Shown here piece by piece: positions 8,201-16,950 of a stretch of 32,518 nt of DNA; position 1 is the first letter of the stretch, and each line of letters opens with the position of its first letter. The DNA comes from Gammaproteobacteria bacterium (GTDB lineage: Bacteria; Pseudomonadota; Gammaproteobacteria; Arenicellales; Poriferihabitantaceae), in assembly GCA_011523765.1 (NCBI GenBank), contig WTGA01000026.1:6353-38870 (forward strand), given 5' to 3'. Both the position numbers and the translations under genes were made by a program. The notes beneath the pieces are model-generated. The model was not told the origin of the DNA and did not search any database. It saw only the letters and a program-made list of their open reading frames with translations.

Positions 8201-10443
8201 TCGGCGTCGAAGAAGACGGCGTCCCCCTCGACCTCGGGAGTGAAACACGCTTCCGTCGCCCCGTCCGTCTCTTCGGCCACCAAACCCCTTATCTCCGCAA
8301 GGGCGGCGTTCTCCGCAGTGTCTATGGCGCTCAAGGCGGCGCTCCTCGCCTGCCCCACGGCGGTGACGGATTGCCCCTGCTGCGAGACAACCTCGCCCAC
8401 GGCGGCATCCCCCGCCTCCTCGATGTCACCGTCACCGTGATCCGTCCCCGCCAAATCCGTGCCTCCGGTAAAGGTCTTTCCCGCTACGTCTATATCAATC
8501 AAAGCCGTGTGCATGTTGTCGTCGATGTCCGTGATGGCGAACCTCTGCGCAGCAGTAATCTGCAAGATGGAGGAGGGCAACACCCCCGTGGCGGTGGGTG
8601 GGGTGGCCTGCGCTTTGTCTCTGATCGCCGACACGGAGGAGGGCACGGTATCCAGGGTGTCGTCCTCCGTGTCGGTGTCGTCGTAGATCGCCTTGTAAGC
8701 CTTCCTCGCCTCGTCCCTCGCTTCCTCGGCCTCGTCCCTCGCTTCCTCGGCCTTCATCACAGACGCAGATACGTTTTCCACCTTGGCCGCCTCGACCCGT
8801 ATCGCCCTCACTGCGTCGGGCAGCACCCCCGTGATTGCGGCGGGCAGCGTGGAGGGGAAGGGGTCGGGGATGCCCTCGGGCGCTCCCTGTCTCGTGTCGT
8901 CGTAAACGGTGTCCGTGATCCTCCCCACCTGCTTGTCCCCCTCGTCCGTGACCCTCTTCACCTGCGCGTTTCCGGCGGAGGGGAGGGTTCCCGGATTGAC
9001 CACGGTCGTTCCGTCCGTCTTCGTCCCTCCGACAATATCCGTGGCGGCGTCCTTGACCCGGTTGACCTGCGTGTTCCCGGCCGCTGTGACCTTCGTCACC
9101 TCCCCCGCCGTGGTCGACGTAATACCGGCTATCGCCGACTCCGTGTCGTCATGGAATTTCTTGGTCGCCTTGTAGAACTCGTTCGCCGCCACAAGCAGAC
9201 CCCCCGCTCCGGACGTGATGCGTCCGCTGATGGCTGCGGCTTTCTGTTCGGCGGTCAGGTCGGCGGAGTCCTTGCTCCCCGATGGACCGTTGAGCAGCAC
9301 CTCGGCCGTCTGTGCGGTTATCCTCACGGCAGCGTCCGCCGCATCGGGATCGTACATGGCGTCGAGCAGGAGGTTGAACGCCGCCGTCCGGTTGGCGACC
9401 GCTTGAGTCACCTGCTCGGATATGTCCGTCCCCGTCTCCACGCTCGCCAGATAGCTGCGCGTACGCCCCATCCTCACCACCGACTTGCCCGCAGCATTGG
9501 TGTAGATCAGGACGAACACGTGGGCGCTGTACTGCTCCTGTCCGGACGACGGTTTCGTGGCGTCGAACGTCCAGTCCCCGTGCGTCCCTCCCGTGGGGGG
9601 AAAATACCTGTGTTGCTCGAAGTCCCACCAGCCGTGCTGCGCGTCCCCGTAGGTCTCCCCCGACGTGGCGGTGACGGTTTCCTTCGTCTGCATGGGAAGC
9701 TGTACATCGTAGGACGGCAGATCCCCGTCGGGCACGGGGGAGTCGGTACCCACGACGAACTCCTTCTCGTCCACGCCCGCGGCGGCGGAGTTGGAGTTCT
9801 GGAAGATGAGATAGTTAAGTCCCTCGGGTCGGGCGGGGATGGTCTTGGTGGAGCCGTCGAACCGCTTGAGGACGATATTCGCCCTGTCGGGGTTGCTTAC
9901 GTCGTAGAACGCCCCCATGTTTCCCAGTATCCTGTTGATCACGGTCTGTATGTTGTCGGAGTCGGTCGGCAGGGAGTTGTCCGCCCCACGCCCCACGTCG
10001 GCGCCCACCTGCGTCCGCAGGTCCTTCAGTTTCTCCTTCTCGGCATCGACCGTCGTCTCCAGCCTGTCCCCGTCCCCCCGTACGTCCTGGATCGCCCTGC
10101 CCTGCTTGGTGAGCTGCACGTCCACCCTTTGCATCTTTTCGGACACGTCGGTGAACGAGTCGCTCGTCCCCAGCGACATGTCGTACTCCACGGCGGTCTC
10201 CCTGCGGAAGGTGTAGGTCCCCGCCACGGGAACGGTCACCTTCCACAACCCTCCGGTATCCGTCGGAGGGGTGAAAGCCGACTCCGTGAGAGGAACCACG
10301 TCACCGTCGGAATCCGTCACGATGAACTCCGTCCACGCCCTCGCATGGAGGATCTGCTGGTTGTCGTTCCTGAGGGGCACCACCTGGTTCGCATTTTCGG
10401 TGGTGATGGTCAGGGTGTTGCCGTTCAATATGGATACTGTCAT
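3349..10443 (-). CDS. Giant tail fibre / receptor-binding protein, 2364 aa
   Basis: This last gene of the morphogenesis block starts at 10443, overlapping the upstream stop by ATGA, with GGGGGAGGA in front. Residues 1-110 form a beta-rich head that probably binds the tail, followed by helix (EKMQRVDVQLTKQGRAIQDV). Residues about 330-760 are a helical, Ala-rich stalk with short repeats (AGNTQVNRV/AGNAQVKRV, EEARDEAEEARDEA). Residues about 765-1685 hold roughly five diverged beta-sandwich modules. Two coiled-coil segments containing ARLDAL (near 1743 and 2091) each introduce a related C-terminal module ending in an LG...YR or LG...HR motif. Length and layout fit a trimeric fibre. No chaperone, peptidase or depolymerase motif is visible. 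Calling it the host-recognition protein rests on place, size and architecture, not on a recognised binding domain. Confidence 0.8.
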   Translation of the reverse strand: MTVSILNGNTLTITTENANQVVPLRNDNQQILHARAWTEFIVTDSDGDVVPLTESAFTPPTDTGGLWKVTVPVAGTYTFRRETAVEYDMSLGTSDSFTDVSEKMQRVDVQLTKQGRAIQDVRGDGDRLETTVDAEKEKLKDLRTQVGADVGRGADNSLPTDSDNIQTVINRILGNMGAFYDVSNPDRANIVLKRFDGSTKTIPARPEGLNYLIFQNSNSAAAGVDEKEFVVGTDSPVPDGDLPSYDVQLPMQTKETVTATSGETYGDAQHGWWDFEQHRYFPPTGGTHGDWTFDATKPSSGQEQYSAHVFVLIYTNAAGKSVVRMGRTRSYLASVETGTDISEQVTQAVANRTAAFNLLLDAMYDPDAADAAVRITAQTAEVLLNGPSGSKDSADLTAEQKAAAISGRITSGAGGLLVAANEFYKATKKFHDDTESAIAGITSTTAGEVTKVTAAGNTQVNRVKDAATDIVGGTKTDGTTVVNPGTLPSAGNAQVKRVTDEGDKQVGRITDTVYDDTRQGAPEGIPDPFPSTLPAAITGVLPDAVRAIRVEAAKVENVSASVMKAEEARDEAEEARDEARKAYKAIYDDTDTEDDTLDTVPSSVSAIRDKAQATPPTATGVLPSSILQITAAQRFAITDIDDNMHTALIDIDVAGKTFTGGTDLAGTDHGDGDIEEAGDAAVGEVVSQQGQSVTAVGQARSAALSAIDTAENAALAEIRGLVAEETDGATEACFTPEVEGDAVFFDADADLTEREEEVTPDPVVIGLGGAVYSSGIQTTLPATTGSGGFRSRQLTFPDLTLADTGGAFSITNNIITFKGGSTKKKIRIILTGLTFNHSSAGSYTVVPQINFRDGSTDARLSRTVFKPQLPDSGGRQINLDLSSSTFKTEVTLDAKSTDVTMRIYVLAASTSGVPENHVRFASYQVDLLEKPLETFLGPFSENFIDYTPEPFKVPKVTGVKYKSLAIAPETSLTRQGNWSLRTFNYDSEYTRDVGFLPFDADGLLINAISSRSSSGKPIKASSGVVANFLPAETEVDMTIRFDVRYTASAATTVTMALALYDDAEGEVVEYMQPQTLSFAAETNALLGTSLTFNIPKRTLKNRQWYVLVRDNPSTLTVLSLTVGVNATSPLSLPANEVCIDIPRAKKEVIGFQEAAGEFVDPYHISEKFNVPIPLTAFGTGNSQNWNTLKRFTLIAKRAFNTLLIPGRPFITSYSGTLNFSTSNFSGNNGLTDIEIAVEFTHYVGKDKDKVFTHTRKIRRTSLDKQETYNINLAPLTPAPSVVNVGSMVRLDNGNNYTLTEEDLANPIDFSAQLTVDNIGPNSVRYTPLAGSIFQACFLQLSDNVSILDIGKQPLLRYFDSQPTQEQIDELKLFRHVEVEGHIHRVELERRTLADNRDQGAQNSGIEPYVVGSTPFFRQIVGIREDYDGSAITLTALNNRITTKGNPVIIRVTLENLTTASNVDFTTTVQILDINNTTVYAQRANVTVKEDDTSDIEIETEIPANKTFRVVFDRITPARNVRSVGGIRIAAFTEGSVKEATRTAELENPTSTNSGRTTTTPARTVSDVWRLPDSDNPLYKIENNIFKPKVAGNLTVTLPDLVNSTNADITGVELVIGAYTSNGVLSSGIVQRNITIKEDNTSDMTGTQAVVAGSEYFFRTQKGADQLDTEIPSAAKIEISMTGTAFIPSQKLLVPYGSDASVQNILKGLKAANVEEEGILTNHETRIEEIEEQIGDISSDEDSIDARLDALEQEPPPEIPGNVQVSHDRPPRDGGGVRHLNIWVDETEEENDPPDQWNYDDPGYTAYSKASPPALNALKPDNSRYPSHLYEYRAIHRSSGNIGDRVTILPAATTINGRRYWGVSAGQAMGNPLPDFGTIKANVRGLGLAAYFSYENDDGTFTHEIWIQDRLVLDTRLGWFSEDWVRADGKLPADPAAMNFYGARPTGSGQHPKNRPPTTSATDPHIAYSSANPQTFMPDHTGVKPSLRVPVGDAHRVLQSNGGAAFLRQNETRTILGMTYRIYRANTSQNDWVGQLVADAEEVHVGATIDSDNRYHVFAGCAEYTIPGHIAPSNYALFRKQVLTERKQRELEARLDALAIAIAPSVTEHLPSIPDPELPSSPDSLVLTQTGAAKNPGGIIYASGVYDKTSPDGTPENPKPTSRTDANFEPTDKNRIRMMDAILSDDGANEYHVRGVIALANVFGNNLLGSLPHNMSDAVAAIFTVHDGIGSYHLNAWIKELLRLRNVSNLQITSGGTPYATLTEAQRADTRLHFWADRNIDGDTQDVVRFSSEMNSQTQDFLGVEHRLFRTRVGDDSFIRPLQYGNNNNREILQGFELYPNSNSLHTIGWGNRGMDSRAYRRRRG
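8708..8749 (-). repeat. 21-base tandem repeat in the fibre stalk
   Basis: Two perfect in-frame copies of a 21-base unit encode EEARDEA twice. They extend an Ala/Glu/Arg coiled coil and look like a slippage duplication. Confidence 0.8.
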
Positions 10444-13400
10444 TCTTCCTCCCCGGGGGAGTAATATCCCCTCTTGAGTTCGTCCATGCCGGGAGAGTAG
10501 CGCATCACCGCCGATGCCATCTGTCCCGCCATACGGTAAAAGTTATTCATGATTGTAACACGGGCGTGGCGTTCCGCCATCTCCCGTATCTCGTCGTCGG
10601 TTATGTCGGAGAGGTCGGAGTTGAGCCGTCTCGCCTCCGTCCCCTGCAATATCATCGCATTGGCGAACAGGCGGAAGGAGTCCCTCACCATGGGGGTCTG
10701 GTCGGATACGTCGCCCGTCCCCAGCCTGTGTAGCACGTCGGACAGACGGGTGGAGGAGTCCGCCCCGCCGTAATACATCCGGATCGTGTCCTTCATCCCC
10801 CTCCAGGACAGGAACCGGCGGGCGTTCTCCATCACCTCCGCCGCATGCCGATCCTCGCTCTCCATCCCCTCCACCGTTTGACGGGTGTCGTAGTGCAATG
10901 CGTACCTGTCCAGAACCTTTTCTATCGCGTCCCAATCCATGCTCATCATCGTGATCTTGTCGTTGTACTCCCTCGGGGACAACGGATAACGGTACGTACG
11001 CCACGAAGACGACCTCATGGGACTGTTGATCTTGACCGGCTTGAACCCGAACAACGTACGGAACATCCTCCCCGGTATCCTCTTGTTCCCCACCAGCACG
11101 TCGTCGCTCTTCAACGCTCCCGACGCCAGCATGAAATCCCTCGTCTCCGTGCTCTTGGGGGTCTCCCCCCTCTTCAACGGGTTGATAATGAATATGAGCC
11201 TGTCCATGAAATCCACCGAAGCGCGCGTGCCGTCCCTGTCCTCCCCCGCGCTCATCGGAACGCCCAGCATGTCCCTCCACGGCTCCACCGTGTCCAGCCC
11301 CGCGACCGCTTCCGCAAACTCCTTGACCGCTTCCACCGTTCCCGCCATGGCCGGTTCCGAACGGGGCAGTCTCGCCCCCCTGACCCCCGTGGCGACCCTC
11401 TCGACGAATCCCTTGCCCGGACTGGTCATGCTCGACGCCACCTCCTTGGCGTAGTTCTCGACGATACCCGGACTGCCCGAAAGCATCCCGTACAGCACCG
11501 TGGTCATCCCCCTCTCGAAGAACGAATCGTCCGATATGTGACGGCTCAACTCCAGAAACGCCTTGGACGCCCTCCCCCCCGGACTCTCCGCCGACATGTC
11601 CTCGCCGAGTCCCAGGGCGTTCATCGCCTCGCCCGTCCCCGGAGTCAACTCCAATATGTTATGGAAACGGTACATCGCCCCCATTCCTATCCCCACCGGT
11701 CCCAGGGCGTCCCAACGGAAGAACCTGCCTCCAATCTCCACTCCGCTGCGTCCGCCCCACTTCCTGAACGAATCCTCGTCGGTGGACGAATCGATCACCC
11801 TGAATCCGGGAACATGCCTGTCCGCCGCCACGGTGGAAAGGAACACCCCCGTACCGAAGATACGCCTGGACGACTTCATCGCTTGTAGAGGGTTCCTCCG
11901 TATCGCTCCCACGGGGGTGAAATGATCCACCGCCATCATCATGTTCGCCCATACCCTCGGAAACGGCATCAACACCGTACCCGTAAGCTGCATGCCCGTG
12001 TTGGAACTGTAATGGAACGTCCTCGTGGCGTGCTTGTATATCTTGAGTCCCAACGAACCGAACATCCCCGCATCGGGATAGTCCTCCGGATTCGCCCTCA
12101 ACAGGTTGGCGTCCGCCCTGAAATCCACCTCCGACATGTAATTGGAGATGAAGTTGGGGTTGTCCCTCAGCACCTTTTCGGGATTCTTTTTAGCCTCCTC
12201 CAGCACCCTGGCCAGACGGGCGACCGACCTCTGCTTGTCCTTGAGGGATACGACCTGTCCGGGACGCGCCGCGGGGAGGGCTGTGTCCATTATAATCCGT
12301 TCCATCGCACCCACCTGCGCTATCCCCTCGTGGAACGCCGTAAGCAACTCGTCCGCCATGTGCAGGGGCATGCGGGCGGTTCCCGTTGCAATGTTGAGTC
12401 CCTTCTCCCACCATTGATCCGATACGTACGCCCTTTGATAACCGTACTTGTCATAACGACGGGGCAGCTTCGTACCCAGCCATATCCCTTTGAGTTCCTT
12501 GCGTCCTTCCTTCCCCGCCATGTCCTTCATACGGGCGGCGACATTTCCCAAAGTCCTCCTCGGAAACGACCTTAACAGTTCCCGCGATACCCCCGCCCAT
12601 GAACGCCTGCCCCTCGCAGCCGCCGTGATGTTCCTTCCGTAATGGTACGCCGTCTCGGATACCATCGAAAACAGTCCCGAAACCCCCGCTATCGCCAAAG
12701 CCATGTTACTCAGCATGTTGTCGTAATGCGCCCTCATGGCGTACTGCCCCGTAACGGACAGCCAACCGTCCTTCTCCGTCAGCAGCTTGTCATATAACTT
12801 GCTCCACGCCTTCTGCGTCTTTTTCAGAACCGCCTCGTCCGACGGGGACAGTCCTCCCGGAAGGAATCTCTTGGCGTAGGTACGCTCCAGGGCGTGTTCC
12901 AGTTCCGACGCCTGCGACAGCGTCGCTCCCAGCGCCTCGTGCGCCCTGACCTTGACCCCTTGACGCAATAACTGCGCCTCCGCCATCAACGTAGTGTACT
13001 CCTTCGCCGCCTTCAACGCCCGGTCAAGAGGCGCGTCGAACGTCTTGAACTTGGAATCGAATATCTTTTCCGTAAGGAATTTCCTGCGCCGTAGCAGTTC
13101 CTGTACCGTTTCGTCCAGCACCGGAGAGGCGGCTTCCACCCCCGTCCTGCCGGCTTCCACTTTCATCTCGTCCAGCGTCCCGTGGAGATGCGCCATGTAC
13201 CGCTTCAATCCGTCAACCGAAGTGTCCTTCTCCACCGCACCCCACGCCCTGTTCATGGCCAAGGCATGCCCCTTGTCCCCCTTGGGTACGGGATACTCGT
13301 CGAATTTCACCATCCCCTTGACCGTGTTTCTCAGCATCTGCGTACGGGTAACGAACTGGTTGACACGGGCGGGGTCGATGTCCAGCGCCTCCCTCGCCTT

Positions 13401-14573
13401 CTTCATCTTCCCCAGGGCTTCCAGCAAGGCTTGATCGGTCGATGCCCTGTCCGCCAGACCCTTCGTGTACGCTTCAAGCTGCTCGTCCGTGGTCGCCGCC
13501 ATGATACGGGCTTCCTCGTCCCCCACGGCGGTCATCTTCCTCGGATCGTATCCAAGCCCCTCCGCCTGTTCCCTCAGTATGTTCCGCCCGGCCTCGTCGG
13601 TTCCGTCGGCGAGCTTGATCATGATCGCACCCGTCTCGTCCATGCCCTTGACGCCTTTATACGCAGCCCTGCCTCCCTTGGCGATGAGTTTCCCCACAGC
13701 CCCTCCCGTGAGTATGTCCACGGAGTCGGCGAGCCATATGCGGAAGCCCTTTTCCCATCGGGACGCCTCGTCGATGTCGTCGCCTATGAATCCTTCCCAT
13801 CCGAGCAGGTCGAATACGACGGAATCGTACTTCTCCAGCTTGTCCGGGTCGTCGTAGGAGGACACGGTGGAATGGAGCAGGGAGACTCCTCCGCCTACGG
13901 CGAGGGCGGCGTAAACGGGCATCCCCGCCAGCCCTATCCCCACGCCCGCTCCTATGGGCAGCAGGAACGCCCCCATCTCGATCAGTTCGGAGTCCTGCAG
14001 GGAACGTATCTGTTCCATCTCCTCCATGTTGGTTCCCAGGATGGAGTTCATCGCCCTTATACCGTTGTTGGCGCCCTTCTTCACCATGCCCTCGACATGG
14101 TCGAAAAAGTCCGGTTCCTCTACGTTTCTCGGGGCGAGGTTGCGCACCAGCGGCTTGTAATCGTCCACCCTCGGACGGGGGTTCGCTGCGTAGGAAGCCT
14201 CCCTGGAGTCCGCTTCGGCGGAGGATACCACCCTGGCGAACATCTCGTCCGCTCCGGGAGGCAGCTTCCCCTCCTCGTCCACGTTGGATTCAAAAAACGA
14301 TTGGAGTTCTCCGGGAAGGTCGTCCCCTTCCTCTACATCGTCGGGGGAGCCGCCACCGGAAGTCCCTTCATCGCCTTCTTCGCTTCCCGATACATCTTCC
14401 CCCCCTGATATATCGACAACAGAATCACCATCCTCGCCAAGGTCGGGGTCTTCTGACAAGTCCTCCCCAATCTCTTCCTCCCCCACTTCATCGTCGAGCA
14501 GACCCGGTTTTGATGGGTTTTCCGAGGACTCTTCTTTTCGGTTTCGCCCCTTCTTCGATTTTTCTAATGGCAT
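10440..14573 (-). CDS. Large internal virion (ejection) protein, T7 gp16 position, 1377 aa
   Basis: Place and length match the largest internal core protein of T7-like phages, which is ejected into the cell envelope to conduct DNA. The first 110 residues are very acidic and probably disordered. Residues about 200-234 (GAFLLPIGAGVGIGLAGMPV and onwards) and about 620-645 (MALAIAGVSGLFSMV) are hydrophobic and Gly-rich, suited to membrane insertion. The rest is long, mostly helical sequence. The N-terminal lytic transglycosylase domain of T7 gp16 is not seen. ATG 14573 follows GAGGGAACGGG but overlaps the 99-residue gene by 86 bases, so a later start is possible. The assignment is by synteny and features, not recognised homology. 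Confidence 0.6.
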   Translation of the reverse strand: MPLEKSKKGRNRKEESSENPSKPGLLDDEVGEEEIGEDLSEDPDLGEDGDSVVDISGGEDVSGSEEGDEGTSGGGSPDDVEEGDDLPGELQSFFESNVDEEGKLPPGADEMFARVVSSAEADSREASYAANPRPRVDDYKPLVRNLAPRNVEEPDFFDHVEGMVKKGANNGIRAMNSILGTNMEEMEQIRSLQDSELIEMGAFLLPIGAGVGIGLAGMPVYAALAVGGGVSLLHSTVSSYDDPDKLEKYDSVVFDLLGWEGFIGDDIDEASRWEKGFRIWLADSVDILTGGAVGKLIAKGGRAAYKGVKGMDETGAIMIKLADGTDEAGRNILREQAEGLGYDPRKMTAVGDEEARIMAATTDEQLEAYTKGLADRASTDQALLEALGKMKKAREALDIDPARVNQFVTRTQMLRNTVKGMVKFDEYPVPKGDKGHALAMNRAWGAVEKDTSVDGLKRYMAHLHGTLDEMKVEAGRTGVEAASPVLDETVQELLRRRKFLTEKIFDSKFKTFDAPLDRALKAAKEYTTLMAEAQLLRQGVKVRAHEALGATLSQASELEHALERTYAKRFLPGGLSPSDEAVLKKTQKAWSKLYDKLLTEKDGWLSVTGQYAMRAHYDNMLSNMALAIAGVSGLFSMVSETAYHYGRNITAAARGRRSWAGVSRELLRSFPRRTLGNVAARMKDMAGKEGRKELKGIWLGTKLPRRYDKYGYQRAYVSDQWWEKGLNIATGTARMPLHMADELLTAFHEGIAQVGAMERIIMDTALPAARPGQVVSLKDKQRSVARLARVLEEAKKNPEKVLRDNPNFISNYMSEVDFRADANLLRANPEDYPDAGMFGSLGLKIYKHATRTFHYSSNTGMQLTGTVLMPFPRVWANMMMAVDHFTPVGAIRRNPLQAMKSSRRIFGTGVFLSTVAADRHVPGFRVIDSSTDEDSFRKWGGRSGVEIGGRFFRWDALGPVGIGMGAMYRFHNILELTPGTGEAMNALGLGEDMSAESPGGRASKAFLELSRHISDDSFFERGMTTVLYGMLSGSPGIVENYAKEVASSMTSPGKGFVERVATGVRGARLPRSEPAMAGTVEAVKEFAEAVAGLDTVEPWRDMLGVPMSAGEDRDGTRASVDFMDRLIFIINPLKRGETPKSTETRDFMLASGALKSDDVLVGNKRIPGRMFRTLFGFKPVKINSPMRSSSWRTYRYPLSPREYNDKITMMSMDWDAIEKVLDRYALHYDTRQTVEGMESEDRHAAEVMENARRFLSWRGMKDTIRMYYGGADSSTRLSDVLHRLGTGDVSDQTPMVRDSFRLFANAMILQGTEARRLNSDLSDITDDEIREMAERHARVTIMNNFYRMAGQMASAVMRYSPGMDELKRGYYSPGEEE

Positions 14574-14787
14574 CCCGTTCCCTCACCGCCAATAAACGGG
14601 GTCCGTAAAGTTTGATCTGTGCCGGATTGTGTCCCTTCCGTATCAGTTCCCGTATCACTCCGGCCTTGTCGCTCTTTCTGAACTCCGCGGCTTTTTGTTT
14701 CTCGATTTCGTCGTCGTCGTCAGGCTCGAAGTCGTTGACGTACCAATCGACGATACCTTCCTCATCTTGATTGTTTTCCTCCGACAT
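14488..14787 (-). CDS. Small structural-block protein, 99 aa
   Basis: ATG 14787 follows AAAGGAAGGAGA. The gene overlaps the end of the preceding gene by 26 bases and the start of the next by 86. The first third is acidic (NNQDEEGIVDWYVNDFEPDD), then comes a basic helical part (KAGVIRELIRKGHNPAQIKL) and a basic tail (KPKRRVLGKPIKTGSARR). Placed between two internal virion proteins, it may be a virion or assembly component. No family is recognised. The large overlap with the next gene is unusual for this window. Confidence 0.65.
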   Translation of the reverse strand: MSEENNQDEEGIVDWYVNDFEPDDDDEIEKQKAAEFRKSDKAGVIRELIRKGHNPAQIKLYGPRLLAVRERDAIRKIEEGAKPKRRVLGKPIKTGSARR

Positions 14788-16285
14788 TATCGTCTCCTTC
14801 CTTTTTTATTGTCTCCTTTTCCGTCCCTCCGGTCAACCCCTTCCACAGGGGCGCTATCCAGTCGAACATCCCCCCTTTCTTGGGCGGAGGCTTCCCCGTC
14901 AGCTTGTCGAGTCCGTACCGCTCCCTCATCATGTTGACCCCGTCCTTGTCCAGTCCCCACCACGCCGACGGGCGGTTCGGAAGACGGCGGAGGGCGCTCT
15001 CCACGGTTCCCGTCCTTTCTCCCGGAGAGGCGACGAGTTCCCTCGCCAACGCTTCCGGACGCATCCCCAGCGCGCGCGACATGCGCAGGTAAACGGCGGC
15101 GTCCCTGGCCTCGAGTCCGCCCGTATAACCGGCTACCGCCTCCCTCCTCCGCTCGGGGGTCAGCTGTCCGAAGTCCTCCTTCTGCTCCGTCCTATAACGC
15201 TTTGCAGCCTCCTTGTACGCCGCATCCGTGAACCGACGGAATCCCGGCAGCCCCGTAGGCAACGTTATCCTGCCCTTCACGGGACGCCCCGACGCATCTA
15301 TACCCTTTCTCTCGTGCGTCCCCCATACCGACCTGTCTATGTCCCTGTCCACCTCCCTGCGCACGGCATCGCTCTTCATCCTCAGTTTCCAGTTGCTCGG
15401 AGACACTTCCGCGAACTCCGACGTATCGGACGTCCCCGACATTATGGACGAAACGTCCGCCATCATGCCCCTCATGATCTTGTCGTCGCTCAACGCCTCG
15501 CCCTTCAACATCATGTTCTGCTCCATCAGCTGCATCGACTTCTGCATCTTGGTGTATCCCATGACGGTCTTGTACAGCCTCCTGCGGGTCTCCGCCGTCT
15601 CGTTCTTGTCGAACACCCCCTGCTTCCTCAATACGTCCAGATCGCGGTTCACGCCCTTCAAGGACGGTATCCCCGACGGAGAGGTGTTCCTGTCCAGTAT
15701 CCTGTGCATGGTGGTCTTCTTCATCACCCCCTGCGCCGCTGTCATCTCGGCATCGGTCATGAAGGTGGAGACGGGTCTCCCGATCCATGTCTTCGACCAA
15801 TGGTCAAGATCAACCGTCTTCGCCTTGCCTTTCTCCCACACGGCGATGCCTCCCTGTCCGTCGTTCACCCTGGCCATGAAGGCTTTTTTCGCCCCCTCGT
15901 CCAGCTTGAACACGCCGGATATGCTCCCCTTTTCCTTCAGATCCTCCTTCCACGCCTCGAACTGCGACGAGGTGAAGCCGGGGGAGCCTTCATATCGCTC
16001 CGCCACATCTTCATATGTCAGTCCGTCCAGCCATTCCACGACGGACGACCTCTTGTACCTGTCCTTGTCATCGATACCGGCATCGGAATTTCTCATCTTG
16101 TTGACGGCGGAGCCTATGTCGCTGAACTTCCTCCTGTCCTTCTTCTGATCCCCCGCGACCGCCTTGACTATGTCCTGCGCCGTATCCAGCAGTCCCGCCT
16201 GAGAAGCGTACTTCGCCGCTTCGGGAGACTCCTTTTGGATGGGCTGCGCCACATCCGCCCTTTTCCTTCTCCGTTGGGTGACCAT
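14762..16285 (-). CDS. Internal virion protein, T7 gp15 position, 507 aa
   Basis: The start at 16285 shares one base with the upstream stop (TGATG). The protein is soluble, predicted helical and rich in Lys, Arg, Asp and Met, with a basic N-terminus (TQRRRKRAD). It has no membrane segment and no recognised enzyme motif. It lies between a gp14-like protein and the largest internal protein, the place of gp15 in T7-like genomes, so it is probably part of the ejected core. T7 gp15 is longer (about 750 residues) and I see no direct similarity, so the assignment is by position only. Confidence 0.55.
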   Translation of the reverse strand: MVTQRRRKRADVAQPIQKESPEAAKYASQAGLLDTAQDIVKAVAGDQKKDRRKFSDIGSAVNKMRNSDAGIDDKDRYKRSSVVEWLDGLTYEDVAERYEGSPGFTSSQFEAWKEDLKEKGSISGVFKLDEGAKKAFMARVNDGQGGIAVWEKGKAKTVDLDHWSKTWIGRPVSTFMTDAEMTAAQGVMKKTTMHRILDRNTSPSGIPSLKGVNRDLDVLRKQGVFDKNETAETRRRLYKTVMGYTKMQKSMQLMEQNMMLKGEALSDDKIMRGMMADVSSIMSGTSDTSEFAEVSPSNWKLRMKSDAVRREVDRDIDRSVWGTHERKGIDASGRPVKGRITLPTGLPGFRRFTDAAYKEAAKRYRTEQKEDFGQLTPERRREAVAGYTGGLEARDAAVYLRMSRALGMRPEALARELVASPGERTGTVESALRRLPNRPSAWWGLDKDGVNMMRERYGLDKLTGKPPPKKGGMFDWIAPLWKGLTGGTEKETIKKEGDDNVGGKQSR

Positions 16286-16950
16286 CAGCCGAACAACTCC
16301 TCTCCGATACGCCCCATCAGGTTGCCCTTGGTGCGTTCCTCGGCGGCTCTCTCAGTGGAAGCTGCCGCCCTGTCATACTCGCTCTTCTGCCGTCTCGCCT
16401 CGGTCATGATGTCGTTGGCGAGGGACTCCGCCGCCTTGCGGTTGGCGGCGAACACCGAGGAAACCCCCGTGCCTCCGGAGATGGATTCGCTTCCCGTGAG
16501 AAACCCCACGTTCCTCGTCTCCTCCGCCTCCTCCGCCGCCTTGAACCGTTCCTCCTCCTTCACGTCATCGGCATGCCTTCCCGCCTGCCTCATGACGGCT
16601 TCCCCCTGCCTGCGCTGGTATCCCGCCCTCTCGGCGGCTTCAGCCCGTATCGCCTTGTTCTGCTGCATCGCCCCGAATATCTTGAGTCCCACGGAAGCCC
16701 ATCCGGCCGGTCCGGTAAGACCTCCCGACAGCAACGGCAGGACTCCTCCCAAATCCCCTCCCTTGGTGGTGAACGACTTCCATACCGAATCCCCCACGTC
16801 CCCGAAAACCTCTCCCAAGGCGTTGACCACGCCCTGCTGCCCGGGATCGTCAACCTTCAGGTCGGTGTCGATGAGATGCGCCCCCACGGTCTCCCTGACC
16901 TTCTCCCCCAAAGCCCATTCCCCTGAACCGTCAAGCGTAGGATCCGTCAT
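16285..16950 (-). CDS. Internal virion protein, T7 gp14-like, 221 aa
   Basis: The sequence has the pattern of the gp14 and P22 gp7-like ejection proteins. A Gly-rich hydrophobic stretch (VLPLLSGGLTGPAGWASVGL, residues 70-89) is followed by long helices starting AMQQNKAIRAEAAERAGYQR (94-113). Next comes the small-residue loop GFLTGSESISGGTGVSSVFA (149-168), which resembles the SG..GS motif of that group, and a final helix. Length is close to T7 gp14 (196 residues). It overlaps its upstream neighbour by ATGA. The protein is expected inside the virion and, on infection, in the outer envelope as part of the DNA conduit. Confidence 0.65.
   Translation of the reverse strand: MTDPTLDGSGEWALGEKVRETVGAHLIDTDLKVDDPGQQGVVNALGEVFGDVGDSVWKSFTTKGGDLGGVLPLLSGGLTGPAGWASVGLKIFGAMQQNKAIRAEAAERAGYQRRQGEAVMRQAGRHADDVKEEERFKAAEEAEETRNVGFLTGSESISGGTGVSSVFAANRKAAESLANDIMTEARRQKSEYDRAAASTERAAEERTKGNLMGRIGEELFG

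Noticed and set aside
8371-10464. 697-codon open frame on the plus strand opposite the fibre gene
   Set aside because: It lies antisense to a well-supported gene, is rich in Arg, Gly, Val, His and Pro as expected for a shadow of moderately GC-rich codons, and has no ribosome site.
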